A stretch of 64,000 nucleotides of DNA, taken from positions 55,584-119,583 of the forward strand of contig NZ_JBHSFQ010000020.1 in NCBI RefSeq assembly GCF_042653925.1. The letters run 5' to 3'. This document shows, piece after piece, positions 50,252 through 59,869 of the stretch. The notes under the pieces are model-generated. The model had not been told where the DNA came from. It did not search any database and saw nothing but the letters and a program-made list of their open reading frames with translations. Position 1 is the stretch's first letter. Each line of letters begins with the position of its first letter. The position numbers were made by a program, and so were the translations under genes. The stretch is from Nocardiopsis_B mangrovi (lineage in GTDB: Bacteria; Actinomycetota; Actinomycetes; Streptosporangiales; Streptosporangiaceae).

Positions 50252-50896
50252 CTAGCGCCCCTTCACCGGCCGCCAGGTGAAGGGGTAGCGCCAGCCCCCG
50301 CCGAGCAGTGCCATGAGCCCCGCCACCATCGGCATGAAGCACCAGCCGAGCAGCATCAGCACCCAGGCGATAGCGGGGACGATCAGCCAGTACAGCCCCA
50401 GCAGCACGACCGATGCGACGGCGAACGTGATCTGGTAGTTGAGCGCCTCCATGGCGTGCCTGCGCACGAACCGCGAGCTGTCGCGGCTGGCCAGCAACAT
50501 GACCAGCGGGCCCACGAACGAGAAGTAGCCCGACGCGTGGCCGGCGAACGCCATGAGGCGGTCGGCCCCGCTGAGCCGTCCGTCGGCGGCCGGCGCCGCC
50601 CCGCCCGCGGGGGGCGCCGGCTCCGCGGCGGGGCCGGGCTGGAGGTCGAGCAGCAGCGGGGTCAACTCGGAGCCCACCTTGGCGCGCAGCGCCAATCCGA
50701 GGCGCTCCTCCAGTTCGTCCTCGTCGAGCTGCCCGTTGGCGTAGGCATCGCGCAGCCGGTCGGCGACGGCGTCGCGTTCGGCGTGGGTGAGCCGCAGTTG
50801 GGGATGGGGCGAAGCGGGCCCGCTCGGTCGGGGCGAGGCGCCCCAACGGCGCTCCGGGCCGGAGGGGGTCATCGGTTCATGCACAGCCACGCTCAC
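50252..50896 (-). CDS. DUF1707 and DUF4870 domain-containing membrane protein
   Basis: 214 residues from GTG 50896 (a GTG at 50890 has a better-spaced GAGGAG). DUF1707 near 35-85 ('LRLTHAERDAVADRLRDAYA', 'GQLDEDELEERLGLALRAK'), a Pro/Ala linker, and DUF4870 ('MAFAGHASGYFSFVGPLVMLL', 'RFVRRHAMEALNYQITFAV') with three to four membrane helices. Common in actinobacteria; role unknown. Confidence 0.9.
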   Translation of the reverse strand: MSVAVHEPMTPSGPERRWGASPRPSGPASPHPQLRLTHAERDAVADRLRDAYANGQLDEDELEERLGLALRAKVGSELTPLLLDLQPGPAAEPAPPAGGAAPAADGRLSGADRLMAFAGHASGYFSFVGPLVMLLASRDSSRFVRRHAMEALNYQITFAVASVVLLGLYWLIVPAIAWVLMLLGWCFMPMVAGLMALLGGGWRYPFTWRPVKGR

Positions 50897-51148
50897 TCCT
50901 CGCCACTGTCACGTCGTCGGCGACGACATGCGACGGACGTGCTTCGCCACCCACCATCATGCGCCCGCGCGCGCCGTCCCTTCCATAGGGGAATCCCCTG
51001 AGGCGACCCCGGAATCCACCGTATGCGACGCTCGTGCACGGCCGGATTCGGCCGTGCGGCGGACGCCGGGAACGGAACCGGCCGGGGAGCCGTCCCACCT
51101 GCTGAGCCAGGGCATGAAGCGTGCCCGGACGGGAGGCGGGAGCGGTTC

Positions 51149-51934
51149 ATGATCATGCTGCTGATCATCGGAGTCCTCGGGGTCCTGATCCTCGTCCACG
51201 GGCGGCGGTCGGCGTCCACGGCCAGCGCGGCCGAAGAGGCGACCGTCCGCGGAGTGGGCGCTACCCTCGACCACATTTCCGCCTCCACCTCTGTCCAGCG
51301 GTGCGCGGTGTACGGCACGGCCGTTTCGGCCGGCGGACACGGCCCGGACAAGGCGCCGCTGAGCGAAAGGGACGCGGTGTGGTGGCGCTTGCAGATCCAC
51401 CCACGTGGTCCGCGCACCTCCCGTGGGATCGACCTGCCCCAGGCCGAGACGTCTGAGCGGGCATTCGACCTGGTCGAGGGCGACCACCGGATACGCGTCG
51501 AGCCCGACTCCGCGATGGCCCACGGGCCTACCGCCAGAGCCTCCTACGAGGAGCTTCACACCCAGACGTTCGTCGATCGCCGTACCCCGGTCACCGACCG
51601 GATCAAGGCCAGGTTCCCCCGGGTCCGCGAACGCCTGTCGGGCATGGTGGTCCGCAAGGTCGACTTCACCGAATGGCATGTGCCGGAGGGCACGCCCACC
51701 ACCGTCATGGGGTGGGTCACGGTCGACGGTGCCACGGGCGAACCCGTGATCCGCGCCCGCCGTTCCCCGGAGGACGGTCCGACACTGTCCATCTCCGCCG
51801 GGTCGACCCTCGGCACCCGCGAGCTTCGCCGACAGAGCCGAGGGGCGGCCATAGTCGGCTGGTCCTTCGTCGTGTTCGGGTTCGGCGTCCTTCTCCTCGG
51901 CCTCCCGGCGTGGCTGTCCGACGTCTTCGGTTAG
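51149..51934 (+). CDS. GIDE-domain-like membrane protein
   Basis: 261 residues from ATG 51149. Topology: N-terminal helix (IMLLIIGVLGVLILVH), a large middle region and a C-terminal helix (AAIVGWSFVVFGFGVLLLGL). The middle contains 'GTAVSAGGHGPDKAPLSERD', 'VWWRLQIHPRGPRTSRGIDL' and 'VDRRTPVTDRIKARFPRVRE', reminiscent of the GIDE domain of MULAN-type ubiquitin ligases, whose bacterial relatives are unexplained. No RING finger exists here. Function unknown. Confidence 0.7.
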   Translation: MIMLLIIGVLGVLILVHGRRSASTASAAEEATVRGVGATLDHISASTSVQRCAVYGTAVSAGGHGPDKAPLSERDAVWWRLQIHPRGPRTSRGIDLPQAETSERAFDLVEGDHRIRVEPDSAMAHGPTARASYEELHTQTFVDRRTPVTDRIKARFPRVRERLSGMVVRKVDFTEWHVPEGTPTTVMGWVTVDGATGEPVIRARRSPEDGPTLSISAGSTLGTRELRRQSRGAAIVGWSFVVFGFGVLLLGLPAWLSDVFG

Positions 51935-52681
51935 GGCCACGGCCGGTTTCCATTGCCTGTGCGGATGCGGAAGCGCGGATGCCCGTCCCCCCGGCGGAAG
52001 CCCGTCTCTGCTCGTCCTTTGTCGCCCGGCCGTGAGCTCGAACCCCTCGGAATGTGACCGATGCGTTCGGCCCGAGGCGCAGGCGGGCAGCGACAGCGCG
52101 ACGGGGCGAGGCCAGGGTCGGGGACCGTTAGCGCGTCTTCCGGCGTCGGGCGTCCGGTTCACGGCGGCAGCGACCGCCGGAAATCGGGCGGGGGCCCGAT
52201 CGGCGGCGACCGCGCCGAGCCGTGGAGGCCGAGCACGAAAGGTGGGGCCATCGGCAGTTCCGTTCAAGCAGGCAGCGACGGCGGCGACGGGTAGGGCCGG
52301 GCGCCGAACCTCAGGGGGCCGTGGAGTGGCGGTTCAAGCACGGCAGGCGCTGGTGGGAGATGAGGGCTCGCGGCGGGGCCGGGTGCCAGAAGGTGGTGGG
52401 GGTGGAGGCCGGGTGGTGGGGGTGCCCCGGGATCGCCGTCCGTCCGGGAAGGTTCCTGCGCGCCTGGCCGGTGAGGGGGAGGCGGCCTCGGCTCCCACTC
52501 ACGCCTCTTCCCTCTCACTCCACTGTCCCCACCCTCGTCGGTTCGCGCAGGGGTGGCGGTCTGGCGGGTTCGTGTCTGCGGGCGGTGTCTGCTGGGGGGT
52601 CCGAGGCCTTCGGTCCGGGGATCTTCTGCGGGTTCTCACCCCGGCGCTTCGGTCTTCGGCTTTCCGTGTCCTCGATCCCGC
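51935..52681. other. 747-base gap without a supported gene
   Basis: Strongly purine-rich. The motif ggcagcgac recurs near 52086, 52163 and 52270. Open frames exist on all strands but none shows signal, domain or start support, and the composition is unlike adjacent genes. It may be degenerated coding sequence beside the DUF222-HNH gene. Confidence 0.4.
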
Positions 52682-54127
52682 TCATCCATCGGGGTAGGGG
52701 TCGGGGACGGTGGTGTGGGTGCGGTTGTGGGGGGTGCGCCACACCAGGGTTCCAGGAGACGGCTGGGCGAGTGACCAGCCCCGGGCCTGCTTGAGCCGGT
52801 GGTGGCGGCGACACAATGCGGCCAGGTTGGCCGGGCTCGTCGGACCACCGCGGTGGTGAGGGGTGGTGTGGTCGGCGTCGCACTCGACGGCGGGCCGGTT
52901 GCAGTGAGGGAACCGGCAGGTGCGGTCCCGGGAGTCGATGTGGGACCGGAGCCTGGGTGGCGGGCGGTAGGCGGTCGTGCCGTCGGCCACCGGGTTGCCT
53001 TCCTCGTCGACCACCGTGTAGCACCAGAGGGTGGCCTTCGAGGTGGCGCCCTTGGCCAGTTCCCGGGCGGCATCGGCCAGGATCGGCCCGTGTCCGGGGA
53101 TCTCCCCCAACGCCCGGACCTCCTTTCCGCCCATCTCCTTCGGCAGCGCCGCCAAGGGGATGATGACGTGCAGTTTCCCGACCGGCGAGAACGGGACGGG
53201 TTCGGGCACCGCCACCCCGGGAATCCGCACCTGGTGTTCCCCGGCGGCGGGGTCTCCTGCGGTCCCGTCGGTGTTCTCCGGGGGCTCCTCGATACCGAAG
53301 GTGAGGGGAAGGCGGCCCAGGAGGAGCATGACGGCGACGTCGGCGCGGAGCTGGTCGAGGGTGAGTTCGCGAGTGGCACCGTTCATGTGCTCGACGCCGG
53401 GGGTGTCGGTCCGCAGGGCGCGGGCGATGGAGCCGAGCCTCTGGTGGATGGCGAGAGCGTCGGTGGCGTCGATGTCGGTGATGTTGACAGATCCGGTGCC
53501 AGGGGAGTGGGCGGCTTCGCCGTGGTCGACGCGCACCTGCCGTAGGGCGATGGTGCGGGCCCGGCGTTCTTCGGCCCGCGCGGGATCGAGGGCGAGGACG
53601 GTCTTCTTGGCGAGGTTCTTGAGCCGGACACCGGATTTGTCGCCCATGTTCGCGAGGATGCGCTGCTGGTAGGCGGCAATGGTGGCCGTGTCCCAGTCCT
53701 CGGGGACGGCCTCGGTGATGACCCGGGTGCGGTATTCGTCGATGCGCCCCTGCACGAGGGCCTGGTGCAGGGCGGGGAAGTCCTCGCCGAGGCGTTTGGC
53801 GTGCTCGATCCGCGACCGGGACAGCCCGGGCGGAATGCCGAGTTCGCAGCCGATCTCGGCGGCGGCGTCCTCTTCCACCGAAATCTGCGCGGCGGGTGGG
53901 GCTTCCTCGGCCCGGGTGCGGGTGAAGGCCGCCATAGCGTCGAGCTGGAAGGCATCCAGCCACCGTTTGGCGAATTCGGCCCGGGCGATGAGATCGAGCT
54001 GTTCGTCGCCGGTCATGGATGCGGTGTCGAGGGTGAGCACCCAGTCCGCCATGAACCCTCCGGCCGGCGGGTGCCGATCGTCGGGTGTCGCCCCCTCGCG
54101 GAGGGCGGTGGTGGCGGGGTTGCTCAT
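52682..54127 (-). CDS. DUF222-HNH endonuclease family protein
   Basis: 481 residues from ATG 54127. A long DUF222 helical region (about 35-330: 'LDAFQLDAMAAFTRTRAE', 'DWDTATIAAYQQRILANMGD') precedes a C-terminal HNH module 'CRFPHCNRPAVECDADHTTPH' in parts (CRFPHC, DADHTTPHHRGG, ALCRRHHRLKQ). These 13E12-type proteins occur in many copies in actinobacterial genomes and may be homing or mobile-associated nucleases. No strong ribosome site is seen. The gene is surrounded by long gene-poor gaps on both sides. Confidence 0.88.
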   Translation of the reverse strand: MSNPATTALREGATPDDRHPPAGGFMADWVLTLDTASMTGDEQLDLIARAEFAKRWLDAFQLDAMAAFTRTRAEEAPPAAQISVEEDAAAEIGCELGIPPGLSRSRIEHAKRLGEDFPALHQALVQGRIDEYRTRVITEAVPEDWDTATIAAYQQRILANMGDKSGVRLKNLAKKTVLALDPARAEERRARTIALRQVRVDHGEAAHSPGTGSVNITDIDATDALAIHQRLGSIARALRTDTPGVEHMNGATRELTLDQLRADVAVMLLLGRLPLTFGIEEPPENTDGTAGDPAAGEHQVRIPGVAVPEPVPFSPVGKLHVIIPLAALPKEMGGKEVRALGEIPGHGPILADAARELAKGATSKATLWCYTVVDEEGNPVADGTTAYRPPPRLRSHIDSRDRTCRFPHCNRPAVECDADHTTPHHRGGPTSPANLAALCRRHHRLKQARGWSLAQPSPGTLVWRTPHNRTHTTVPDPYPDG

Positions 54128-54537
54128 GCCCTGATTTTATCGAACTCCAGTTCTAAATACAAGGAGTCGTCAGATGATTTCCTTTTGTAGTATTTGCTGA
54201 TCAGGCGCGATCCTGGGTGCGCCCACCGGGATCGTGAGCGCGCCCCTGACCGGCCCTGGCTCGACCTGACCCGGGCCCCTCGCCGCCCCACCCCCGAAGA
54301 CATGCCACGCGACCACCGGCCGGGGCCCACCACCCGCCGTCGCCGCCCGTCGTAACGGCCACCCACGCGACCGCCGCACGTTCCCACCTCCCCGTCCCCG
54401 CCACCGGCGCTCGCTGCCCGCGCGCACACGAGCCGGATCCACGAACGCAGACCAGCGAAGCCGGACCGGCGCAGATCGACCATGGAGACGAGAAACGAGG
54501 ACGGAATCCGGCCGCGTCCCTCCCTAACCTCGCCCGC
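54128..54537. promoter_or_regulatory. divergent gap with AT-rich promoter patch
   Basis: 410 bases between the HNH and epoxide hydrolase genes. A 75-base AT-rich block (54130-54205) next to the HNH start probably contains its promoter. The rest is GC-rich with no gene found. Confidence 0.4.
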
Positions 54538-55842
54538 ATGACATCTCCAGACCAGGACATGCAGGCCGTTCGCCCTTTCCGCATCGACATCCCCCAGGAA
54601 CAACTCGACGACCTCCACGCGCGGCTTGCCGCCACCCGCTGGCCCGATGAGGTGCCGGGCGCCGGGTGGAGCCGCGGCGTCCCGGTCGGGTACCTGAAGG
54701 GTCTCGCCGAGTACTGGCGCCGCGGCTTCGACTGGCGGGAGCACGAGGCCGAGCTCAACCGGCACCCGCAGTTCACCACCCGCGTCGACGGTCAGACCGT
54801 CCACTTCCTGCACGTGCGCTCGCCCGAGCCCGGCGCCACGCCGCTGGTGCTGCTGCACGGCTGGCCGGGCGGGGTCGTGGACTTCCTCGACGTCATCGGC
54901 CCGCTGGCGGACCCCCGGTCACACGGGGGAGATCCCGCCGACGCGTTCCACCTGGTGATCCCGTCGCTGCCGGGATTCGGGTTCTCGACGCCGCTGGCGG
55001 GGCCGGGCATGAACGCGGCCCGCATGGGCGGGCTGCTGGTGGCCCTCATGTCCCGGCTGGGCTACGGCCGCTACGGGGTGCAGGGCTACGACACGGGTTC
55101 GTGGGTCGGCCCCGAAATGGGCCGGCAGGCCCCCGACCGCGTCATCGGCGTCCACGTCAACGCGCTGATCACCTTCCCGATCGGCGCCGCAGGCGAGCTG
55201 GACGGCCTCACCGGGGACGAGCAGCGGCGCTGGCAGGCCATGCAGGACTTCAACGACGGCTACCTGCAGTGCAACTCCAAACGGCCCCAGACGGTGGCCT
55301 ATGGGCTGCACGACTCGCCCGTGGGGCAACTCGCCTGGATCGTCGAGAAGTTCAAGGAACTCACCGACCCGGAGGACGGGCTCCCCGAGGACAGCATCGA
55401 CCGCGACCGCATGCTCGCCGACGTCAGCGTGTACTGGTTCACCGGCACGGCCGGATCGGCGGCGCAGATCTACTACGAGGAGATGTCGGCGAACACGTGG
55501 AGCGCACCCGCCGAGGACGCCGACGCCGGTGCCGGAACCGACGCCGGTGCCGGAATCGGAACCGACGATGACGCGGCCGACGAGTACGACCGGAGCGGGG
55601 ACCACGCGGGCGACGGCAACGGCGGCTACGACGGCGGCGGGGACGCGTGGGCCGCACACCAGCGCGGAACGGTGCCGACCGGCGTCCTCGTGTCCGCCCA
55701 CGACGTGACCGTCCGCCGCTGGGCGGAGCGCGACCACACCATCGTGCACTGGACCGACCTCGGCGCGGGCGGCCACTTCCTCTCCATGGAGGCACCCGGA
55801 GCACTGGTCGACGACATCCGCGCCTTCTTCCGCAAGCTGTAG
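54538..55842 (+). CDS. epoxide hydrolase (EHN type)
   Basis: 434 residues from ATG 54538. The EHN domain at the start ('RPFRIDIPQEQLDDLHARLA', 'WREHEAELNRHPQFTTRVDG') precedes an alpha/beta-hydrolase with oxyanion 'HGWPGG', nucleophile elbow 'GVQGYDTGSWVG' (Asp) and C-terminal His in 'GGHFLSMEAP'. It hydrolyses epoxides to diols. Between cap and core is a low-complexity insertion (about 323-363; Gly, Asp, Ala) not seen in usual relatives, as far as I know. No operon partner. Confidence 0.9.
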   Translation: MTSPDQDMQAVRPFRIDIPQEQLDDLHARLAATRWPDEVPGAGWSRGVPVGYLKGLAEYWRRGFDWREHEAELNRHPQFTTRVDGQTVHFLHVRSPEPGATPLVLLHGWPGGVVDFLDVIGPLADPRSHGGDPADAFHLVIPSLPGFGFSTPLAGPGMNAARMGGLLVALMSRLGYGRYGVQGYDTGSWVGPEMGRQAPDRVIGVHVNALITFPIGAAGELDGLTGDEQRRWQAMQDFNDGYLQCNSKRPQTVAYGLHDSPVGQLAWIVEKFKELTDPEDGLPEDSIDRDRMLADVSVYWFTGTAGSAAQIYYEEMSANTWSAPAEDADAGAGTDAGAGIGTDDDAADEYDRSGDHAGDGNGGYDGGGDAWAAHQRGTVPTGVLVSAHDVTVRRWAERDHTIVHWTDLGAGGHFLSMEAPGALVDDIRAFFRKL

Positions 55843-56029
55843 GCGGCCGGCGGTACGGCGACGGACGCCCCCTCAGCCCCCGGGACCGCCCGTCCGCCGG
55901 GACCGCCTGCTCGCCGACTGCCCCGGATCACACCCCGCCCGGTCCCGATGCGGCCCGCACCCCGGAGACGAAGAACGGGGACCCCGTGAGGAGCCCCCGT
56001 CGTACCGCCTGGTCTGCTGTTCTCTTCGG

Positions 56030-56102
56030 TGGAGCCAAGGGGAGTCGAACCCCTGACCTCCGGTATGCAAAACCGGCGCTCTGCCATCTGAGCTATGGCC
56101 CC
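56030..56102 (-). tRNA. tRNA-Ala (TGC anticodon)
   Basis: 73-nt minus-strand tRNA. Acceptor GGGGCCA with TGGCTCC (one G-U), discriminator A. The anticodon stem CCGGT/ACCGG closes loop TTTGCAT (TGC). T-arm GGTTCGACTCC. It lies 212 bases downstream of the DLW-39 gene, as near gyrA in many actinobacteria. Confidence 0.95.
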
Positions 56103-56314
56103 AATGATCAAGGAGAGCATACCGTCCCGGCGGGCGGTGGTGCGCCGGTCGGCGGGGAGTGGGGCGGGGGTGGCGCGGCCGGGAGGGGATGTCCCAGAAG
56201 CGTGGGCGCGGCAGGGGACGAACGAGATCGCCCACGTCTTCTGGCACACACGACGGCAGCCACCGACACGTCGGACGTGCCGTGGCTGGTCGGCCCGGTG
56301 GAACCTGGTTGAAC

Positions 56315-56434
56315 CTAGTTGTCGCCGGCCGTGGCTTCCGTCCACAGGTCGAGCTCGGCGCGGTCGGCCTGGATCTTGCGATAGACGGCGAATGCCCCGA
56401 GGGCAACCAGCACCAGGACGATGATCTTCTTCAC
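56315..56434 (-). CDS. DLW-39 family micropeptide
   Basis: 39 residues from the GTG at 56434 (AAGAAGGGG eight bases upstream). MKKIIVLVLVALGAFAVYRK is a membrane helix, followed by 'IQADRAELDLWTEATAGDN' with the Asp-Leu-Trp that names the family; the length of exactly 39 also fits. The family is strictly actinobacterial and normally encoded near gyrA and tRNA-Ile/Ala. Its function is unknown. It is too short for standard gene finding. Confidence 0.9.
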   Translation of the reverse strand: MKKIIVLVLVALGAFAVYRKIQADRAELDLWTEATAGDN

Positions 56435-56779
56435 GGTGTGGACCCCTTCTTAGATCATGGATAAGGATGAATCGAATCGGAATAGACGCCGACGCTGCTT
56501 CGGCGGCCGGGAGAACCCCGATTGCGCTGACGGCCGATGGCCGCCGCACGCCCCCGATCGGAAGGCGTCAGTAGAGAACTTTATGGGGTTGTCTCCCAGC
56601 AGACTAGCAACCCGTCGCGGCAATCCTGCCCGATGTCCGTGTTTCCCGACGCGGCCCGGCGGTTCCCGGCGTCCGCCTTCCACCGGGCCGGGCCCTTGCC
56701 CCCTCTCCACGCGTGTTCTCCCACGGCAGGGTGCCATGCGGAATTACCGTGAGCCCAGCGCGGCACACGGAGGGTGACG
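56435..56779. other. divergent intergenic region, no gene seen
   Basis: 345 bases between the DLW-39 and FtsH-like genes; presumably both promoters. No RNA, repeat or operator recognised. Confidence 0.4.
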
Positions 56780-58927
56780 ATGGCCGACGACGAGAAACCC
56801 GCACCCGGCCGGCGCGAACCGGACGGCCGCGACCGCGAGCCCGGCCGCGAACGCGACCGGGAGGGCGGCGGCCGGGACGGCCGGGGCCGCGACGAGCGGT
56901 CGCCGGACCCCTGGCGTACGGAGGGGGTCCCTTCCGGGAAGGACGATACCCCCAAGCGGCCCGACTGGCGCCGATTCATCATCACCCTGGCCGTCCTCTA
57001 CCTCGCCTTCTTCGTGGTGACCTGGGTCGCGGACCTCCAGCACAAGGTGCGGTCCATCCCGTACACGACGTTCAGCCGCGAGGTCGCCGAGGGCAACGTC
57101 AGGGACGTCTACAGCAGCGGGGAGACGATCGAGGGACGGCTCAAGGCAGCGCGGCCCGTACCGGACCAGCGCGACGAGACCTACACGGAGTTCACCACCG
57201 AGCGCCCCGTCTTCGCCGACGACGACATCTACCGCGCGCTGGTCGACAAGGGGGTCGTCGTCCGGGCGGAGCCGGTCGACCAGCGGCGCGGGGTCTGGTC
57301 CAACCTGTTCTGGGCGATCCTGCCGGTCCTGGCCTTCGGCTTCTTCTGGTTCTGGCTGCTGCGCAGGGGCCGCAGCCTCATGAGCGGCATGGGAGGGGGC
57401 ATGGGCGGCGTCGGCGGCCTCGGGAAGAGCCCCGCCTCCACCCCCATCGACAGCACGACCATCCGGGTGACCTTCGACGACGTCGCCGGCATCGACGAGG
57501 TCGAGGATGAACTCGTGGAGGTCGTCGACTACCTGCGCGACCCCGACAAGTACCGGCGCCTGGGCGCCAAGCTGCCCAAGGGCGTGCTGCTCACCGGTCA
57601 GCCCGGCACCGGCAAGACGCTGCTCGCGCGGGCCCTGGCGGGCGAGGCGAAGGCGCCCTTCTTCTCCGCCAGCGCATCGGAGTTCATCGAGATGATCGTG
57701 GGCGTCGGCGCGAGCCGCATCCGCGACCTGTTCGGCGAGGCCCGCAAGGTCGCTCCCGCGATCATCTTCATCGACGAGATCGACACGATCGGCCGCACGC
57801 GCGGCGGCCAGTCGCTCGGCGGAAACGACGAGCGCGAGCAGACCCTCAACCAGATCCTGACGGAGATGGACGGGTTCACCGGCACCGAGGGAGTCGTGGT
57901 GGTCGCCGCGACCAACCGGCCGGATGTCCTCGACCCCGCTCTGCTGCGCCCCGGCCGGTTCGACCGCAGGGTCACCATCAACCCGCCCGACACCGCCGGG
58001 CGCCGCGCGATCCTCACCCTGCACACCCGCGCCATGCCCCTGGCCGAGGACGCCGACCTCGCCCGGCTGGCGCGCAGCACCCCGGGCATGACCGGCGCCG
58101 ACCTCGCGAACCTGACCAACGAGGGCGCCCTCCTCGCGGCCAAGCGCGGGCACACCGCGGTGACCTACCGCGATTTCACCGACGCCCTGGAGAAGGTCCA
58201 GCTCGGCGTCGCGCGTTCGGTGGTCATGCCGAAGAGGGAGCGCACGCGCACCGCGTTCCACGAGTCCGGCCACGCACTGCTCGGGATGGTGCAGCACGGC
58301 GCCGACCCGGTGCGCAAGATCTCGATCATCCCGCGGGGGAGGGCGCTCGGCACCACGATCTCCAGCCCCGATGACGACCGCTACGGCTACGACGAGCCGT
58401 ACCTGCGCGGCCGCATCATCGGCGCCCTCGGCGGCATGGCCGCCGAGCGGGTCGTCTACGGCGTGGTCTCCACGGGCGCCGAAAGCGACCTGGAGAACGC
58501 CACCGCGGTCGCGCGGCAGATGGTCGGGCGGTGGGGGATGTCGGAGGCCGTCGGCCCCATGACGGTGCTGCCCGGGCCCGGGCAGGAGGCACCCGGGCAG
58601 CGGTTCGCCCCCGCGACGCTCGACACGGTCGACGCCGAGGTGCGGCGGATCGTCGACGAGTGCTATCAGGAGGCGTGCGACCTGCTGACGGCCAACCGGG
58701 AGCGGCTCGACGCCATCGCCCACGCGCTGCTGGAGAACGAGACGCTGGACGAGCGCGCCGCCTACGAGGCCGCGGGCCTCGCCCCGCCCCGCGAGCCGGG
58801 GCAGGGCGAGCCGGGACAGGACGAGCCGGAGGCGGACGGCCCGGGGCGGACCGAGCCGGAGGCGGAGGGGCCGGAGACGCGTGAACCGGGGCAGGGCGGG
58901 CCCGAAGGAAGCGCACCCGGAGGGTAG
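56780..58927 (+). CDS. FtsH-like AAA+ zinc metalloprotease
   Basis: 715 residues from ATG 56780 (GGAGGG at six bases). A charged N-tail of about 60 residues, membrane helix (about 66-86), FtsH extracellular domain, second helix (about 176-196), then the AAA domain with Walker A 'GQPGTGKT' (Gln instead of the usual Pro), Walker B 'IIFIDEID', SRH 'ATNRPDVLDPALLRPGRFDR', and a peptidase with HESGH. The C-terminus is a long Glu/Pro/Gly tail. It degrades membrane proteins and unfolded substrates. It is a variant of standard FtsH and may be a second copy. Confidence 0.93.
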   Translation: MADDEKPAPGRREPDGRDREPGRERDREGGGRDGRGRDERSPDPWRTEGVPSGKDDTPKRPDWRRFIITLAVLYLAFFVVTWVADLQHKVRSIPYTTFSREVAEGNVRDVYSSGETIEGRLKAARPVPDQRDETYTEFTTERPVFADDDIYRALVDKGVVVRAEPVDQRRGVWSNLFWAILPVLAFGFFWFWLLRRGRSLMSGMGGGMGGVGGLGKSPASTPIDSTTIRVTFDDVAGIDEVEDELVEVVDYLRDPDKYRRLGAKLPKGVLLTGQPGTGKTLLARALAGEAKAPFFSASASEFIEMIVGVGASRIRDLFGEARKVAPAIIFIDEIDTIGRTRGGQSLGGNDEREQTLNQILTEMDGFTGTEGVVVVAATNRPDVLDPALLRPGRFDRRVTINPPDTAGRRAILTLHTRAMPLAEDADLARLARSTPGMTGADLANLTNEGALLAAKRGHTAVTYRDFTDALEKVQLGVARSVVMPKRERTRTAFHESGHALLGMVQHGADPVRKISIIPRGRALGTTISSPDDDRYGYDEPYLRGRIIGALGGMAAERVVYGVVSTGAESDLENATAVARQMVGRWGMSEAVGPMTVLPGPGQEAPGQRFAPATLDTVDAEVRRIVDECYQEACDLLTANRERLDAIAHALLENETLDERAAYEAAGLAPPREPGQGEPGQDEPEADGPGRTEPEAEGPETREPGQGGPEGSAPGG

Positions 58928-59035
58928 GTGCCCGGAGCCCGGCGGACCGGACACGGCCGCGGCGGCCGCCGCGACGGTCGCGTCACCGGGTCGGGAGCGA
59001 GCGGCGGATCGGGGGCGGCGGGCCGGGACGGCGGG

Positions 59036-59869
59036 TCATGTCAGAAGGGAGAGCCGTTTGAGCGTGGTGAGCGTGGTCTTCGGGGTCCCGGCGATCGCGA
59101 TGAGGCGGCGCCACACCTCCTGGCAGGCCGCGACCCCGTCCTCGGACTCCACGATCCCGCCTCCGTGCGTGGCGTCGACGAACGCCAGGGACGCCTCGTC
59201 CTCATCGAACTCCAGCACGGTGAACGGCCCCGCGGTCCCGGCGTGCAGCCCGGCCGAAGTGGGCACCAGCCGGATGACGACGCGGTCGTGCGACGTCCCC
59301 AGCTCGATCAGCCGGCGCAGCTGCGCGTGCAGCAGCGACGGGTCGGAGCCCACCCGGTGCAGGGCGTCCTCCTCGATGACGGCGTGGTAGCGCTCCAGGT
59401 TGTCGCGATCGAGGACCTCCTGGCGCTTGAGGAAGGCCGCGACCATCCGTTCGACGCCGCGTTCGTCGTGGCCTTGGGAGCGGGCGAGCCGGGCCGTGTA
59501 CTCGGGGACCTGCAGGAGGTCGGGGACCAGCATGCCGGCATAGGTGTCGATGGCGACGGCGCCGGCCTCGTTGCCGACGTAGGCCGAGGACAGGACGTCC
59601 TCGTACTCGGTCCACCAAGGCCGCAGGCGCGATTCGCGGACCAGCGTGAGGATGGCCTCGCGCTGTCCTCCGGTGACTCCGTACAACTTGAGCAGGGCGG
59701 AGACCTCCATGACCGAGGGCCACTTGCGAATACCGGTCTCGATGTGCCCGAGTTTCGCAGGGGACCATTCGAGCACATCTGCAACATCACTGAGGGTCAT
59801 TCCGGCTTGGACGCGCCGTCGGCGCAATTCGGCTGAAAGGCGGCGACGGCGAACTGTGGGGCTCGTCAT
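59036..59869 (-). CDS. Xre/Scr1-type regulator with DUF5753
   Basis: 277 residues from ATG 59869. HTH at about 10-70 ('LRRRRVQAGMTLSDVADVLE', 'SPAKLGHIETGIR') and a DUF5753 domain (about 90-270: 'IDTYAGMLVPDLLQVPEYTA', 'VIEEDALHRVGSDPSLLHAQ'). Such regulators are usually followed by a DUF397 partner; none is present here. Regulation of development or a toxin-like DUF397 protein is the known theme of the family (Streptomyces). Confidence 0.9.
   Translation of the reverse strand: MTSPTVRRRRLSAELRRRRVQAGMTLSDVADVLEWSPAKLGHIETGIRKWPSVMEVSALLKLYGVTGGQREAILTLVRESRLRPWWTEYEDVLSSAYVGNEAGAVAIDTYAGMLVPDLLQVPEYTARLARSQGHDERGVERMVAAFLKRQEVLDRDNLERYHAVIEEDALHRVGSDPSLLHAQLRRLIELGTSHDRVVIRLVPTSAGLHAGTAGPFTVLEFDEDEASLAFVDATHGGGIVESEDGVAACQEVWRRLIAIAGTPKTTLTTLKRLSLLT

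Noticed and set aside
52032..52794. Two overlapping rightward frames of 190-220 codons in the gap at 52 kb
   Set aside because: Ala/Gly/Arg-rich with no start support; they extend antisense into the DUF222-HNH gene.
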